This document shows positions 1 to 10,705 of a stretch of DNA of 64,000 nucleotides, in pieces. Position 1 is the stretch's first letter; every line of letters begins with the position of its first letter. A program made the position numbers and the translations under genes. Source of the stretch: Jaapia argillacea MUCL 33604 (taxonomy: Eukaryota; Basidiomycota; Agaricomycetes; Jaapiales; Jaapiaceae); NCBI GenBank assembly GCA_000697665.1, contig KL197714.1:1164049-1228048 (forward strand), in the 5' to 3' direction. The notes under the pieces were generated by a model, which saw nothing but the letters and a program-made list of their open reading frames with translations, did not search any database and was not told where the DNA came from.

Positions 1-747
1 CAGACCACCTCCCTCATTCGCATCGAAAGTTGACCTTCGCCTCATACGCGAGTGATCAGCAAAAACGAACGACTTGGATTGTTCGTCAGAGGTTCAGACT
101 GAGTATGGGAGAGGAAAGGCATCATCACACATGGTGAGAGATGCGCAACTGACGTACCTGCAAGAGACATCAAAGAATCATTGAGAACACTTGGCATTGC
201 ATGGCGAGGTAAGTGACCAGCTTCGAAGGTCGCGGTAAGCCACGACTCGAGTTCGACCAGTCAAGTACTCAGTTAACTCCGCCCACTTTCCTCCATTTTG
301 GCGACAACGATCGACATTAATATTGCTCTGTCAGAAGTTTGGTCAGTGCCATCTGCCAATAGCTGCTACGAGGTTCCGTGTCCAAGGTTCGCTAGACGCG
401 TACGGTCTCTGATTGCTGCGCGGTTGGGAATTCTCAAGTTCACTATTCATGAGTCTACGGCTAAGTTTGCCATCCTCACTGTTGCAGGCTTGCGAGCTCT
501 CGAGAGGTTTCCATTCTCCATGTCGTGCGATTTGGATCCCTCGTCGGTCAGCTTGTCCTAAGAATCTTCCGCCCCAAAACCGCTGGTCTCCCTCACATCC
601 ATCCGCCTCATGATGACAATATTCTGATACGAGACCCTCGTGATCCCACGAATCTCAAGCGTAATGCAAGGATCCCGACCCCTGAACTTGATCTCTGAAC
701 AAAAAGAGGTGGTGACTTATCTTTCAATTGAACAAACGACCAGCTCT
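1..747. other. no gene recognised
   Basis: Short open frames only, none with recognisable domains or a convincing splice pattern. It holds the 3' flank of the hydrolase gene that ends at 748, and possibly the flank of a gene outside the window. Confidence 0.5.
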
Positions 748-2219
748 TCACAACCTCTCGCAAAGCCATTCTCTAACAACCATACTCTCCTTGCCCGGCT
801 TTGTATACCCCATCGTCAGCTCAATGATGGGTTGAGCATGTACTTCACCCTCTGCCACAACATCTTCAACCACCACTTCGCCTCCTTCCACATCCAAATC
901 GTCTTTGAATCTCTTCGTGAACGCCCGAATGTCGTCTACGAACGTTTCCTGTTCACCAGAGACGATCAACACCTCCCGTATCACCTCTTTCTGGGCAAGA
1001 CCCTGCCACCAACCTGGTGGGGCACTATTGGGTTCATTGTACGGGTCTATAGGAGAGGAGCCGAGGAAATGTGAGGACCATGATTTAGCGGCTGCTGTAG
1101 GGAAACAGTCTCGATAGTAATTTCGGGTGAATGAAGCAGCGGAGGTGGAGAAGGATGTCCTATAAAATATAGGAACCCAGTCACTTCTTTTATCGTTCTT
1201 GGATAAAGAGGGTCGAGTAATTACCAGGGAGACATCAAGATTGCTCCTTTCAATGGCTTGGCGAGCCGGAGCTCTGGTATAGATGAACTTGGGTGAGGGT
1301 GAACGAGGTGGGAAAGGACGGCAAGTACGAGATTTCCGCCAGCCGAGTCCCCTGCTAAGACAACCTGTAATTAAAATTGTTTAAGGGATTGTTGTCTTGA
1401 ATGATAGATGAGTGTTTGAGGAGACGAACGTTGGAAGGATCTTTGTGGAGGCTGTTAACGACGTGAGAGAGAACTGCGACAGCTTGTTGCAGTTGTTTGG
1501 GGTACTGGGCACCAGGAGCGACATCTAAAGTACGTTCCGTGAGATCAATTGGGAGTCGACGGTATTCTATGCTGGGGAGAATACTGACCGTACGATAAGA
1601 CCAGGACAGCGACGTCTTTACCTTCCCACTTAACCTTGACGATGGTCTCCCATAAATACTTGAAGTAAATCCCATCTGCTGGGATGACGTAACCTCCACC
1701 TGTGAAGAAATATTTGAGCCATATGATCAAAAATAGAGGTCACCGTGCTTACCATGGAAATACACTAAGACATTTTTTGAATCCTTATCTCCCAGCCAAT
1801 GCGCCTTCGTACCATCCGCCAAAACTTCTGTCCTTGGCTTAATATAATTCGATTTACACCAAGTAGTGTAGGCATAGTCGGTTGAGGGGAGCATGTACCT
1901 ACGCACTCATCATCAGCTCCCGCCTCGTAGCATACGTGAAGTAGGGACGGAGAAATGGATGCCTACTGAATTTGCCTGACGGAGAGAACCTCACCGGAAC
2001 CACGTATCAGGGCATAAACAACATGCTTGAAGTAAGTCGGTGCACCCGACTCTCCTCTGAAGGGTGCAGTGATAGCAATAAGGGCAGCTTTCCCCACTAA
2101 ATCCAACTTGAAGGTTCAGGGAACTGAAACCTCAAGGTAAAAGAGAACGTACACAGGACCAAAAATGTAGCGACTACTCCCAGCTTTTCAGACAGGGAGA
2201 GGACGGGACTTGGCGACAT
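748..2219 (-). CDS. alpha/beta hydrolase (hormone-sensitive lipase type)
   Basis: Predicted esterase or lipase-like hydrolase of the alpha/beta-hydrolase-3 (HSL) family; the substrate is unknown. Seven exons can be joined by GT-AG introns of 53-89 nt: 2219-2153, 2096-1995, 1905-1753, 1699-1589, 1524-1430, 1364-1225 and 1159-748. They sum to 1080 nt (359 aa). The oxyanion-hole motif HGGGY is split by an intron at 1700-1752. The nucleophile motif GDSAGGNL follows the intron at 1365-1429. A late histidine lies in the block VHAQPIIELTMGY before the C-terminus. The N-terminus has a hydrophobic stretch (VVATFLVLLGKAALIAI), either a signal anchor or part of the usual N-terminal cap of these fungal proteins. 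The ATG at 2219 is chosen because it starts the SPSPVLSLSEKL block; an in-frame non-ATG extension exists upstream. Family assignment is firm; substrate is not inferable. Confidence 0.88.
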
Positions 2220-2969
2220 TCCGTTGAACTTGTACCGGGAGGTGATTCTAGGGAGTCTGGCAGAAATTTGGGTGAAAGGCAACTGTGAGCAGCGAGCGAA
2301 TGTCGAACCTCTGCAACGGTATTAATACTGTAATTGGCAATGACCGTGAACCCCGGTTTCATCACCGATAGTGACTCCCGTAAGTGCAACTGCGCTACTC
2401 GCAGTGGCAGATGAATTGGAGGTATTAACAAGGTTTGTTCTGTTTGAGGGCTACCAGTATACGTCTGCGGTATCGCTATGTTCACTAGACATGATTTTGG
2501 ATCGGCCAGGACACGAGGAAGTCGACGGCGTCATCGACATCTCGGCGTGGATGAACACTAGGAATGGTAGATTAGTTCACGTCTGCTCTCATAGGCGCAG
2601 GAAAAACCGGGCCATACGCGTAATCAGTCCCGCACAGCAGTTGATTAAGATTCCATTGACTGATTGAACCGATTGAATCCTTTTATGAAAGTTGCTCCCA
2701 TCTCCATCGGCGCTTGAGCTCAGGCCATCTGGTGGTGAGTTCGTGCGTGAGGTATAGCATTCCGAAATTCTAATCTCATTATTACTACTGACCTGCAGCA
2801 GTAGCACAGGCGGCACTCATCCCTGTAGCACGGGCGAATATTCCGCCAGCTACTCGACAGCAAAGAATACGGATCTTCTGGTATGTTTCACCACTTATCA
2901 CCCTTCAATCCTTCTGCGTAGATTTCCTGACCAAACTACAAGATTAGCTGCACAGCTGACGTGCCACCC
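2220..2969. promoter_or_regulatory. divergent intergenic region between hydrolase and F-box gene
   Basis: 750 bp between two divergent starts (hydrolase at 2219 on minus, F-box at 2970 on plus). It should hold both promoters. I see short open frames on both strands but no TATA box I would defend and no recognisable protein. A small upstream exon of the F-box gene cannot be excluded. Confidence 0.4.
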
Positions 2970-4334
2970 ATGTCTCCTCTCGGTATACTGCCCTTTGAGC
3001 TCTGGAGCGATATATTCCTCCACTGCCAGAGCATACACGAAGTCAGCATGACCGACCTCACGCTTGTGTGTCGTGCCTGGCTGGACGTGATTGAACAAAC
3101 CCCCGAGCTTTGGACCAACGTCTCCCTCACTTGGAAAGAAAACCTGACCAACATTCCTCGTCTACAAAAACGCCTCACCCTTTCTCGCGACCTCTCCCTC
3201 ACAGTTCGCATCGCCAATACCCTTCTCGTTATGGACTCTGAGGAGATTAGGCCCGCCATTTTGCTGTTGAAGGGCCACGTACATCGGATGAAGACCTTGG
3301 ATATAGTTCACAACTATGATGCACAGTTGAACTATATCTGTGATATCCTCGCATCGTCCCCTGCTCCGAGGCTCGAAAGGGTTACTTTGGCTATACCCGA
3401 TCCGCCATTGGCTTCCAGCCGGATAATCTTGTCCCAGGACTCATTCCAATCTTCCCCTCGACTCAAGGAAGTTGTTTTCCCCCTCCACTTTTTCCCCGTC
3501 CCCACGGCGAGACTCCTCACCACGCTCACCTCTCTTCGTTTCACGAAGAGCTCATACACCTATGACTCTAACCCGTCTCGTCGACCCAATTATGGGCATG
3601 ACGACCTCGTAACGTTGCATGGTATCCTACAAAGTTGTCCCCTCCTGGAACACTTTCAGCACAGCTGTCGTCACACTCATCCAAGTTCAGTATACCAACC
3701 CCGGGTCCTCCCCAGGATTACCCTTCCCTATCTCCTATCCATCGACGTTACAAGTCCAAGCATCGGGGCGGACATCGTGAAGTGCATTCACGCACCTGCA
3801 CTTCGCTCCCTTCGAATTGATGGAAGCGGGTGTCCCGACAGGTTCCGCCCAGAACAGGACGGCATACTCCCTCGCCTAGCCGAGGGATCGCCTCTGTTGC
3901 AGACCATTTCTTTGATCCGCATATCTTGGCCACGGCTCTCATATGTGGTGCTCTCTCAACGATTTCCTAACCTTCAGCATCTCATCTTCCACGGTTGCGA
4001 CCTCTCCGATGACATCTTTACCAACACTTCCATCCCCAATTGGCCTTTACTCACGAGACTCGAACTCATCGAGGCGAATCAAGTCTCCCCCAATGCTCTG
4101 ATAGAGTTCCTGCGTGGCAAGTCCTCGAGCAGCTTAGCAGAGGTTGTCATCGACCGTTGCAGCAAGTTTTCTCACAAAAGCTGTCTCAGGGTCTCAAGGC
4201 TGGTCCCAATATTGATTCGTAAGCCGAATGCGATATATTATTCCAGCAGGGAGATGTCTGAGCGCCGTTTAGCTGCGTCAAAATACGTGTCCGGTGATTT
4301 CTTGAGGTTGGATAATAGGCCGGTCGCTGCGTAG
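2970..4334 (+). CDS. F-box protein with leucine-rich C-terminal region
   Basis: Single-exon gene of 454 aa. The F-box is at the extreme N-terminus (LGILPFELWSDIFLHC through LVCRAWLDVIEQTPELWTNV, about residues 4-50). This is the standard Agaricomycete F-box, which binds Skp1 in SCF ubiquitin ligases. The rest has repeated leucine-rich segments (LPRLAEGSPLLQTISLIRI, FPNLQHLIFHGCDL, WPLLTRLELIEANQV) resembling degenerate LRRs for target binding. An open frame begins at 2961 with GTG; the first ATG in that frame is 2970 and is taken as the start. The target is unknown. Such genes form large, fast-evolving families in mushrooms; two more lie in this window (40.1-41.9 and 44.3-46.3 kb). Confidence 0.85.
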   Translation: MSPLGILPFELWSDIFLHCQSIHEVSMTDLTLVCRAWLDVIEQTPELWTNVSLTWKENLTNIPRLQKRLTLSRDLSLTVRIANTLLVMDSEEIRPAILLLKGHVHRMKTLDIVHNYDAQLNYICDILASSPAPRLERVTLAIPDPPLASSRIILSQDSFQSSPRLKEVVFPLHFFPVPTARLLTTLTSLRFTKSSYTYDSNPSRRPNYGHDDLVTLHGILQSCPLLEHFQHSCRHTHPSSVYQPRVLPRITLPYLLSIDVTSPSIGADIVKCIHAPALRSLRIDGSGCPDRFRPEQDGILPRLAEGSPLLQTISLIRISWPRLSYVVLSQRFPNLQHLIFHGCDLSDDIFTNTSIPNWPLLTRLELIEANQVSPNALIEFLRGKSSSSLAEVVIDRCSKFSHKSCLRVSRLVPILIRKPNAIYYSSREMSERRLAASKYVSGDFLRLDNRPVAA

Positions 4335-4782
4335 GCTTATATCATGCCTGCAGGCGGGCATTTGGGAACCAGGGCGTAATCGAAGTTGTGAGCGTCGAGC
4401 ACCTGTATCCGTTGGTGATTTCCCCAGAAATGTCCAGTTCAACTATACATCGAATCAACAGATACTATGTGCCTCAGATAACATTTCCACATCGACCAGC
4501 CCGGGCTCGAGGCGCTGGTGGATTGGCAGTCTTAAACATGCCATCTGGGGAAGAAAGCCCACAATAGTTGTGTACAATTCCATGGTACATGGATATTGCA
4601 GTTCCCGTCAGCTCCCATTGAACCGAAGGGAATAAATGGACGACCCGTGAATGAAAGAGAGGCCAAAGATCTCCCCGACGAATGATGCATCTGATGAATG
4701 ACCTCTTCTTCTCCGCCACCATATCGCTCCTCTCGTGTGCATTCGCGCGATTCCGAGGGGATATGACTCGAAGTCTCCCAGC

Positions 4783-5784
4783 TCATATCTCCCTGATCGT
4801 CCGGGTTACAAGACCAACACCTTCCCTTACGAGGTCCTTCTCATCATCTCTAACCTTCACCCAAAGACCCAGTCCATCGAGTTTGTCCGGATGCCACCGA
4901 AGGAGAGATGATCGGATTATTTCCTTCTTCGTGGTCGGCACGGGGGTAAGGCTGCGACTGGGAGGTGGCGCCTGTTCGCCTGCCAGAAGTTCTTGGGGGT
5001 CGGCTTTTGGTGTGCCGGGACGAAGACTGAGGGGAGATAACAAAAACTCTTTGATCGACACAGCCTTCAACTCTTCCACCGTCCTGGGGGAAACGCGGAC
5101 GGGCCAAGGGATGTCTTGAAAAGTCAGGCCTCCAACACTTTCCCCACCTCCCAGAACCTGAACGAACTCGGACCAGTTCTTTTCATACCCTTCCCAAGAC
5201 TCTCTAACCTTCCTCTCCTCTTCTCGAATTCTGAGCTCCTCCCTGATCGCCTGTGTCCTGGCTAGATCCCGCTTTCCAGACGCATCGCGTAGGACACCTC
5301 CTGTTCGTACCCATTCATATTCTCCGAGGGAGGCGAGGTCTGATTCGCGTTGAATCCGCGTGGTGCGGCGTGGGGAGTCTGAGGATACGGGAGGTGCTTC
5401 GGAAGGTGCCTTATCGTCGCGACTATGCAGTTGAGGAGTAGCATCCTCAAGGCGACTGCTACCGCCATCATTACGCGGTAGAGTACCAGTACTGGGGGTG
5501 TGACGCGTGGCACCACTGGGATCGGGCGACCCAGGGGGAGGAAAGGCAAAATACCCTCTGGGCGAGCCCTGTGACGCCTTGGAGGACTTCAGCTTGATGG
5601 GGGTGTCGTTAGTGTATTTACCGAGGGGTGTCCCATATATCGAGGGGCTTGCCACGCTCTTCGGCGTAGCGAAACTCGAAGTATTCGACCCAGGAGTGTC
5701 GAATCTCCATGAGGAAGTCCATCCGCTTGTGGGTTTCGTTGGTGTAGCAAAACCGGTGTTCCAGGAGAAGGAGGTCGACTCCAT
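4783..5784 (-). CDS. NFKBIL1-like protein with C-terminal J-like domain
   Basis: Single exon, 333 aa from the ATG at 5784; the frame extends 12 nt further but only with TTG. Residues 1-150 are Ser/Thr/Pro-rich and look disordered (repeated ATPK/ATPT-like motifs). A charged, likely helical segment follows (RTQAIREELRIREEERKV, then WEGYEKNWSEF), then the block LTFQDIPWPV and a C-terminal J-like element with an HPDK motif (SLLRWHPDKLDGLG). That order (charged helix, DIPWP block, RWHPDK) matches the C-terminal half of animal NF-kappa-B inhibitor-like 1 proteins. The ankyrin repeats found at the N-terminus of the animal protein are absent. Role unknown; the HPD tripeptide is the Hsp70-contact motif in true J proteins, so Hsp70 interaction is an inference. 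Confidence 0.72.
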   Translation of the reverse strand: MESTSFSWNTGFATPTKPTSGWTSSWRFDTPGSNTSSFATPKSVASPSIYGTPLGKYTNDTPIKLKSSKASQGSPRGYFAFPPPGSPDPSGATRHTPSTGTLPRNDGGSSRLEDATPQLHSRDDKAPSEAPPVSSDSPRRTTRIQRESDLASLGEYEWVRTGGVLRDASGKRDLARTQAIREELRIREEERKVRESWEGYEKNWSEFVQVLGGGESVGGLTFQDIPWPVRVSPRTVEELKAVSIKEFLLSPLSLRPGTPKADPQELLAGEQAPPPSRSLTPVPTTKKEIIRSSLLRWHPDKLDGLGLWVKVRDDEKDLVREGVGLVTRTIREI

Positions 5785-6940
5785 ACTATCCAGCAACCTC
5801 AGCCTGTAGCGTTTCGAAAGTCAAGCGCAGAAAGAAAACACAGTTCGTACCAAGTTCGTGCGGTGCAAAAGTTGAACGGCAGTAGGGGAGCCAAATTAGG
5901 AAACTAAGAACGAAACTGCGTGGGAACAACAGCGTGGGATGTAAGTCCTGGGCACTTTGACCACCGACTTCATCCATCGCCGACTGCTTTCCGCCATCGA
6001 GCTCGCCTTTCCCACTTTGCGCCCTCGGAATGCCCGCCAGGTGCATTGTTCCAGCTTGGGATTATTTCCAATTCGCTTGTCCTATCGGAATGGCGCTCCG
6101 CGAGCTTGAAGTATGCTTTTGTCTCTTCTCAACATTCCAGAGATCTGGCGACAGAACTTGACACAAACGGGGAGTCTTCCAACCCTGCTGTTGGTCCTCG
6201 TGCTCCAACCTTGTATGTGGAGCCCAGAACTGTGGCCTCTGCTTACCTGATAATACCCTCTGGTTGAGGAACCGCTATCATTCACGGATGAAGATGGGCA
6301 TCGTGTCTTTAATTCTTTGCTGTGCTCTGATGGTTGCTCGGGATACCTCTATCCCGACCATCTAGAAGAATTCATGGTCCTTCTGACCACCTTGTCCTCT
6401 CATCACGAAATCTGTGTCAACCCGACGTAATGTTTGCTGGTGAACATGTCCTTTTCATTTTGGGGTGTCTTCTCCGCTCCGTCCACCTGGATTTCCTCTC
6501 ATGCGAATCGTGCGATACAGCACCTCGGTCACTTACCCCGGGTTTAATCGTCATCGGTACTGGAATGCCACACCTCTTCGCCTCCTTCCATCCATGTTCC
6601 CTCTTCGGAAATTCGGTCCGAAATGAAAATTCCGCAGTAGGCTCACTGCCACTCCAAAATGAATTTGGGAGAGCCTCCGAAACTGCAATCAGAAGCGAAT
6701 TCTACACCAAAGCAGCCTTCCTCATCGATACCTGAACTGGTGATATTTTCTCGGTACATGGGGCATCTATCCTGTGGATAACGCTACAGGTGGTCCGGAT
6801 AATACAATGAATACAACGTAAATGGATTGCACCCGAGGGTACCGGCGCGACTCCAAGCTTTATGAAGGATAGTGTGCCCGACCCTGCTCAGCCCTACTCA
6901 CAAGTCTCCTCGTAGGCTCTATATGGGTATACGATCCCGC
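5785..6940. other. intergenic, one coding-looking stretch at about 6277-6429
   Basis: 1.16 kb between two minus-strand genes. On the plus strand, about 6277-6429 reads as roughly 50 codons with balanced composition (FTDEDGHRVFNSLL followed by YLYPDHLEEFMVLL) and ends in TAA. I could find neither a start nor convincing neighbouring exons. It may be one exon of an unrecognised gene, a relic, or chance. The rest shows short open frames only. Confidence 0.3.
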
Positions 6941-7533
6941 CTATACCCCTACTATTGTCACCTTGGCCTTGACTGATTGCAGGTGGTCATCTGTTATGTA
7001 CCGAGGGGTATCCTTCCATCGAATCTGCTCTACCCCTAGCGTCTAACGGATTCGAAGTTTCGCCGTCAGGTCATCAGAAAAGTCTCGGTAGACCAGGTAC
7101 GTACTATGATATCGCCAGACTTCAGAGCTGTGGCTCCCGTGATTTTAGAGTCGTTGACGTATGTGCCATGTTTTGATGCCAGATCTCTGATATAGACCTT
7201 AGAAGATAGTGTCAGCGGGATGAACGGTGAAGACCTTGTGTCGCGCAAACACACCTTGTGGTTTTCGGCCCAAACCTCCGCATGTCGCGGACAGAGGGGC
7301 AAGGGATCGGAGTCCTTGATTTGAACGTTCGCAGCTGAAGGCTTCTGATCACGAATCGGTGAGAGCCACCCATTGGTGGGACTGCCTATTCTGGCTGGAG
7401 ATTGGGCATCGCCTACCAGAAGTTCGCGTCCCAAGGTGACTCTTATGCTTGGAGGAAGGGGGATATAGCGTGGAGAGAAGGAAGAACCCTCAGAGGATGC
7501 GATCAAGGTAAGCATGGGGGTGCCGAAGTTCAT
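6941..7533 (-). CDS. small FHA-domain protein
   Basis: Predicted 157-aa protein made almost wholly of a forkhead-associated domain, a phosphothreonine-binding module. Exons are 7533-7255, 7197-7105 and 7042-6941 (279+93+102 nt). Conserved FHA blocks are in order: VTLGRE, then CPRHAEVWAENHK (the R/H phosphopeptide-contact region), VYIRDLASKHGTYVND (canonical GT-N motif) and SGDIITLG. The first intron (7198-7254, 57 nt) is in frame and stopless; the family motif HxVYIRD appears only when it is removed. The second (7043-7104) is needed to reach ITLG and the C-terminal ITDDHLQSVKAKVTIVGV. ATGs at 7533 and 7515 are both possible. No transmembrane segment or second domain is seen, though an upstream exon remains possible. 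Confidence 0.78.
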
Positions 7534-8551
7534 GATCTTCAAGTGGTATGGGTTTGTGAGGTGGAGCAAGAGGGTTGATAGCCAAGGTATTCAAAGCCTG
7601 CAGTACGATTGTGGGGATAAAGTCAGTAATCCCTTGTTGCTTTTATATCGAAGAGAACTTCTGTGGGCGTATTGTACCTGATCCTGGGCGTTCGAGCACT
7701 GGGAGACCGAAGGAAGTTTCGATTCTCAAGAAGGCTCGCGTGGCCGGCTTTTTCGCAATTTGTGTGCAAGCGTACGGCGACCATTTACGGCGTCGCTTCG
7801 GCAAAGCATGAAGTTATCGCTGACCATGAGAAGCTGACGAGAGGGTGTTTTCACCGCTTGCTCATTCCTCCCGCGAATTCATCGAAAGCGTCGCGGCCCT
7901 CGTATCAAATCGAGGAGATGAACTGCTACAAATCGGGCACAAGGGATCAGAAGATCTCTTGCCATCGCACATCACAAGGCAATCGCATATCACTTATCTC
8001 AAGGGCACAAAGCAATTACGTTCAAGAGCTGAGCGGATTCAAGAAGCGCAGGTGGTAACTGATTGGTCCCGACAGTGAGCTCAGGGTAGAACCCAGGATG
8101 GTGATGACTAAGCAGGTCACGGTAGAAAATCTTTTGGGGAGAAGTTAGTGAAGACTGAGGATTGAATATTCTCAGAGCGGACTGGTGAAGAGTCTTTCGC
8201 CTTCGGCAAAGTCAGCTGGAGGACCCTGCTAGGAAATGCTGTGAAGAAGGATAAACAGACATTCCAGTCGGAATCACCGTCGTGGACTCTCCAAATGTGA
8301 CCCTGACCTGGATATCTGGATATCCCGATACATCCGGAGTTAACAGACAAGGCAAGTGCACGATGGTCGCTGCGTTGGTCGCCGTCGATCATCGGCTTGA
8401 AGGGGATCCCACGAGACGAGACGTAAAGATGGAACACCCTCATAGTTGTTGCCTCACACTTCAAGCACAGTGAAAGCGATAAAGCAAATATATCGATTAA
8501 TCAGAGCCTAGTGACGGTAAGATATATCAGTGCGAGTTGCGAGGCACGCAA
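7534..8551. other. no gene recognised
   Basis: About 1 kb between two minus-strand genes. Open frames up to roughly 115 codons occur on both strands (for example 8117-8464 minus), but none shows a domain, low-complexity protein signature or splice pattern that I can support. Confidence 0.4.
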
Positions 8552-9781
8552 TCAATCGAAGACCGACATTAACTTATCTACTCGTTCCCGCTTCGCCCCT
8601 TGCGCGCGTCCGCCTACAATTCTGGGATTAGTGGTGAATGTGGCTTGAATTTTTGCTGTCGGCACCTCCAACTGTTGGGGTTCCTGACCTGGTACGATGG
8701 GGGCAACAAGTCCGCCCATCCTCTGGCAGACTTCTTCAGCATAGGGGTGCAAGGAGTCGTGCAAGCCGTCCCCGCTGTTTGGTAAAAGAATGTGCGGTAA
8801 CAGACGCGTGTGGAAGACGCGGTGTGCGACGGAGCCACCCTGGATTGAGGGAAATTCAAATTCAGTTGATGGTCACCACAGCAGCTAACAGGGCGTAATA
8901 AAGGCTGGGGACCGCAAGATGGGGGGTGAGGTAAAAGGAATGCGCACTTACAAACTGATGGAAGATACCACCCATTATTGCTTCAACGGTCGTCCCGGCC
9001 ACCTTGTACAAGCCAACACTTGGAGCGAATTCGGGTTTTGGCACCGGAAGTTCAGGTTCAGGTTCGGGTTTGTGCCTTTTCTTTAGTTCTCTTGCTTCAT
9101 CATCAAGGCTCAGATTCCAGGCCTTTTCCTTGAATCCGTCTCCAAGCTTCTCATGTCGTATGCGAATCGGTTTCTCCAGTGTTGGTCGTGGTGAAGCTTG
9201 AGTCCATCGGATGTGTTCGCCAATAGCCCATGCTGACGCGACGTGTTCACCAAGAACGTACGTATTCAATGCACGACTTGCAACTAAATCGTAATCCAAC
9301 TGAGGCGTTTGATGCGCGGCCGGGGTAGAATGAAGGAATAACAGAAGGTATGTCGATAGGACTCGGCGACCTGGCAGCGGATCAGGAGGGCGCGGATTGT
9401 AGGAACAGCTCACACGCACCCATGAATGACAGCCTTGCGTTATGTCCTTGAAGAGCATCTTTGTGACTTCCGTGCGTCAACATCCTTCGCACTAGCTCTT
9501 CCGGAAACTCGAGCGGAGGAAAAACATCGCCCAGATGTTTTGCTGGCGCGGAATGATCTACCTCGCTGGTAGAAGACGCGTCTCGTGAGCCTATCCTCCG
9601 ACAGACGATACTGCTGGAGAAAGTTCTTCTTGAGCCTGTCCGAAAATACAAAATTGAGGCTGGATTGTGCATTATGAAAACGGATCGTCTGACCTGTCCG
9701 AGCGGGGGCGAGAACCGAACCAGCGGGGAATTTTTCAACTGCGCGAACACATGAGGCCCAACAACGTCTTCCAATTGACAT
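8552..9781 (-). CDS. mitochondrial large ribosomal subunit protein mL44 (RNase III-like)
   Basis: Structural protein of the mitochondrial ribosome, homologous to yeast and fission yeast MRPL3. Four exons (9781-9694, 9635-9420, 9370-8952, 8839-8552) sum to 1011 nt, 336 aa. The N-terminus (MSIGRRCWASCVRAVEKF) is basic and free of acidic residues except near its end, as expected of a mitochondrial presequence. The RNase III-like domain starts at FPPLEFPEELVRRMLTHGS, with NARLSFMGRRVLSTYLLLF in the signature position. True RNase III has NERLEFLGD there; the catalytic Glu and Asp are Ser and Arg here, consistent with the non-catalytic role of mL44. VEAIMGGIFHQFGGSVAHRV is the second conserved block, followed by a dsRBD-like tail. 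It is head to head with another mitochondrial protein gene 244 bp away. Confidence 0.88.
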
Positions 9782-10025
9782 AACGCAGAGCTGCGAGCAG
9801 AAAAGGCGCCAGGAAATGGTCCAGCAGATGTTGACGGGGAAAAGTTAAACGGCCTCGAATTTGGGTACCTCGTGGGAATTATTCGGAAGTGGAAATGATG
9901 TGACAACTTCGTGACATTTGTCACCCGGCCCGCTTCCTCCTCGACTTTCTCAACTTTCTTTTGCTCAACCACCACTGGCCACCACCACGACCTAAGATCG
10001 ACGCCAGCCTCCTCTGCACGTATGT
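9782..10025. promoter_or_regulatory. bidirectional promoter of mL44 and OXLD1-like genes
   Basis: Only 244 bp separate the start codons of two divergent genes whose products are both predicted mitochondrial. The interval must contain both transcription starts. It is pyrimidine-rich on the plus strand near 9940-9975 and has no obvious TATA box. Co-regulation is inferred from layout alone. Confidence 0.6.
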
Positions 10026-10705
10026 ATGTTACGGGCTGTTCCAATTCGCACTTTCATACACAATACTCGGCGACCAGACATCCGCTTATTCCATGACACA
10101 AATCCCGCTCAGGAACTCTCTGGAATCGCGATAGAGCGAAGGAAACATCCTGGTCGAGGAGGTCAGAACCTCACAGAGCGCTATCACCGACTCGAAAAGT
10201 CTCTTCGAGAAAAAGCAGCTCTCACTCAGCAGATTCGCGAGATTCCTGTCGAAGGGACGGTGGTAACCTCTCCTACTCCGTCTGCACCATCCGTCGTACT
10301 ACGAGGAAAGCAACCAAAGACCTTCAGAGGATTCGTGGTCCCTGAAGAGCCAAGACCCCCTTCTGACGATGGTGAGACTGCTCTTCCCTCATCTTGTCGA
10401 TGATGCTGACATATCACTTCTCAGAATGCTGCATGTCTGGCTGCGCCATCTGCGTCTACGATTTATATGAAGATTCTCTCACCGCTTACAAATCTTCCAT
10501 CGAATCCCTCCGCACTTCTCTATCGACATTGAAAATTCCCGAGCAGGAATGGCCGATAGAGGTGAGAACGCCCTCCGGTCAAGTTGAGGCCCCAATGGCC
10601 GAACGCACTACGAACGTTGCCCTCAGTGCATTCGAAGAAATGGAACGAAGGTTGGCAGAGAAGAGGGAACGAGATATGCGTGTGGAACAGGGCGTACCGA
10701 GTTAG
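10026..10705 (+). CDS. oxidoreductase-like domain protein (OXLD1 / YPL107W type)
   Basis: 208-aa protein from two exons (10026-10371 and 10425-10705, intron 53 nt). The short Oxidored-like domain is diagnostic: CCMSGCAICVYDLYEDSL at about residues 117-134, with CC-x3-C-x2-CV-x-D spacing. The N-terminus (MLRAVPIRTFIHNTRRPDIR) is basic and Arg-rich, a likely mitochondrial targeting sequence. A coiled-coil-prone segment (LTERYHRLEKSLREKAALTQQI) precedes the domain. Members are mitochondrial in yeast and animals; the biochemical role is not settled, so no reaction is assigned. The in-frame stop after GVPS is at 10703-10705. It is divergently paired with mL44. Confidence 0.85.
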
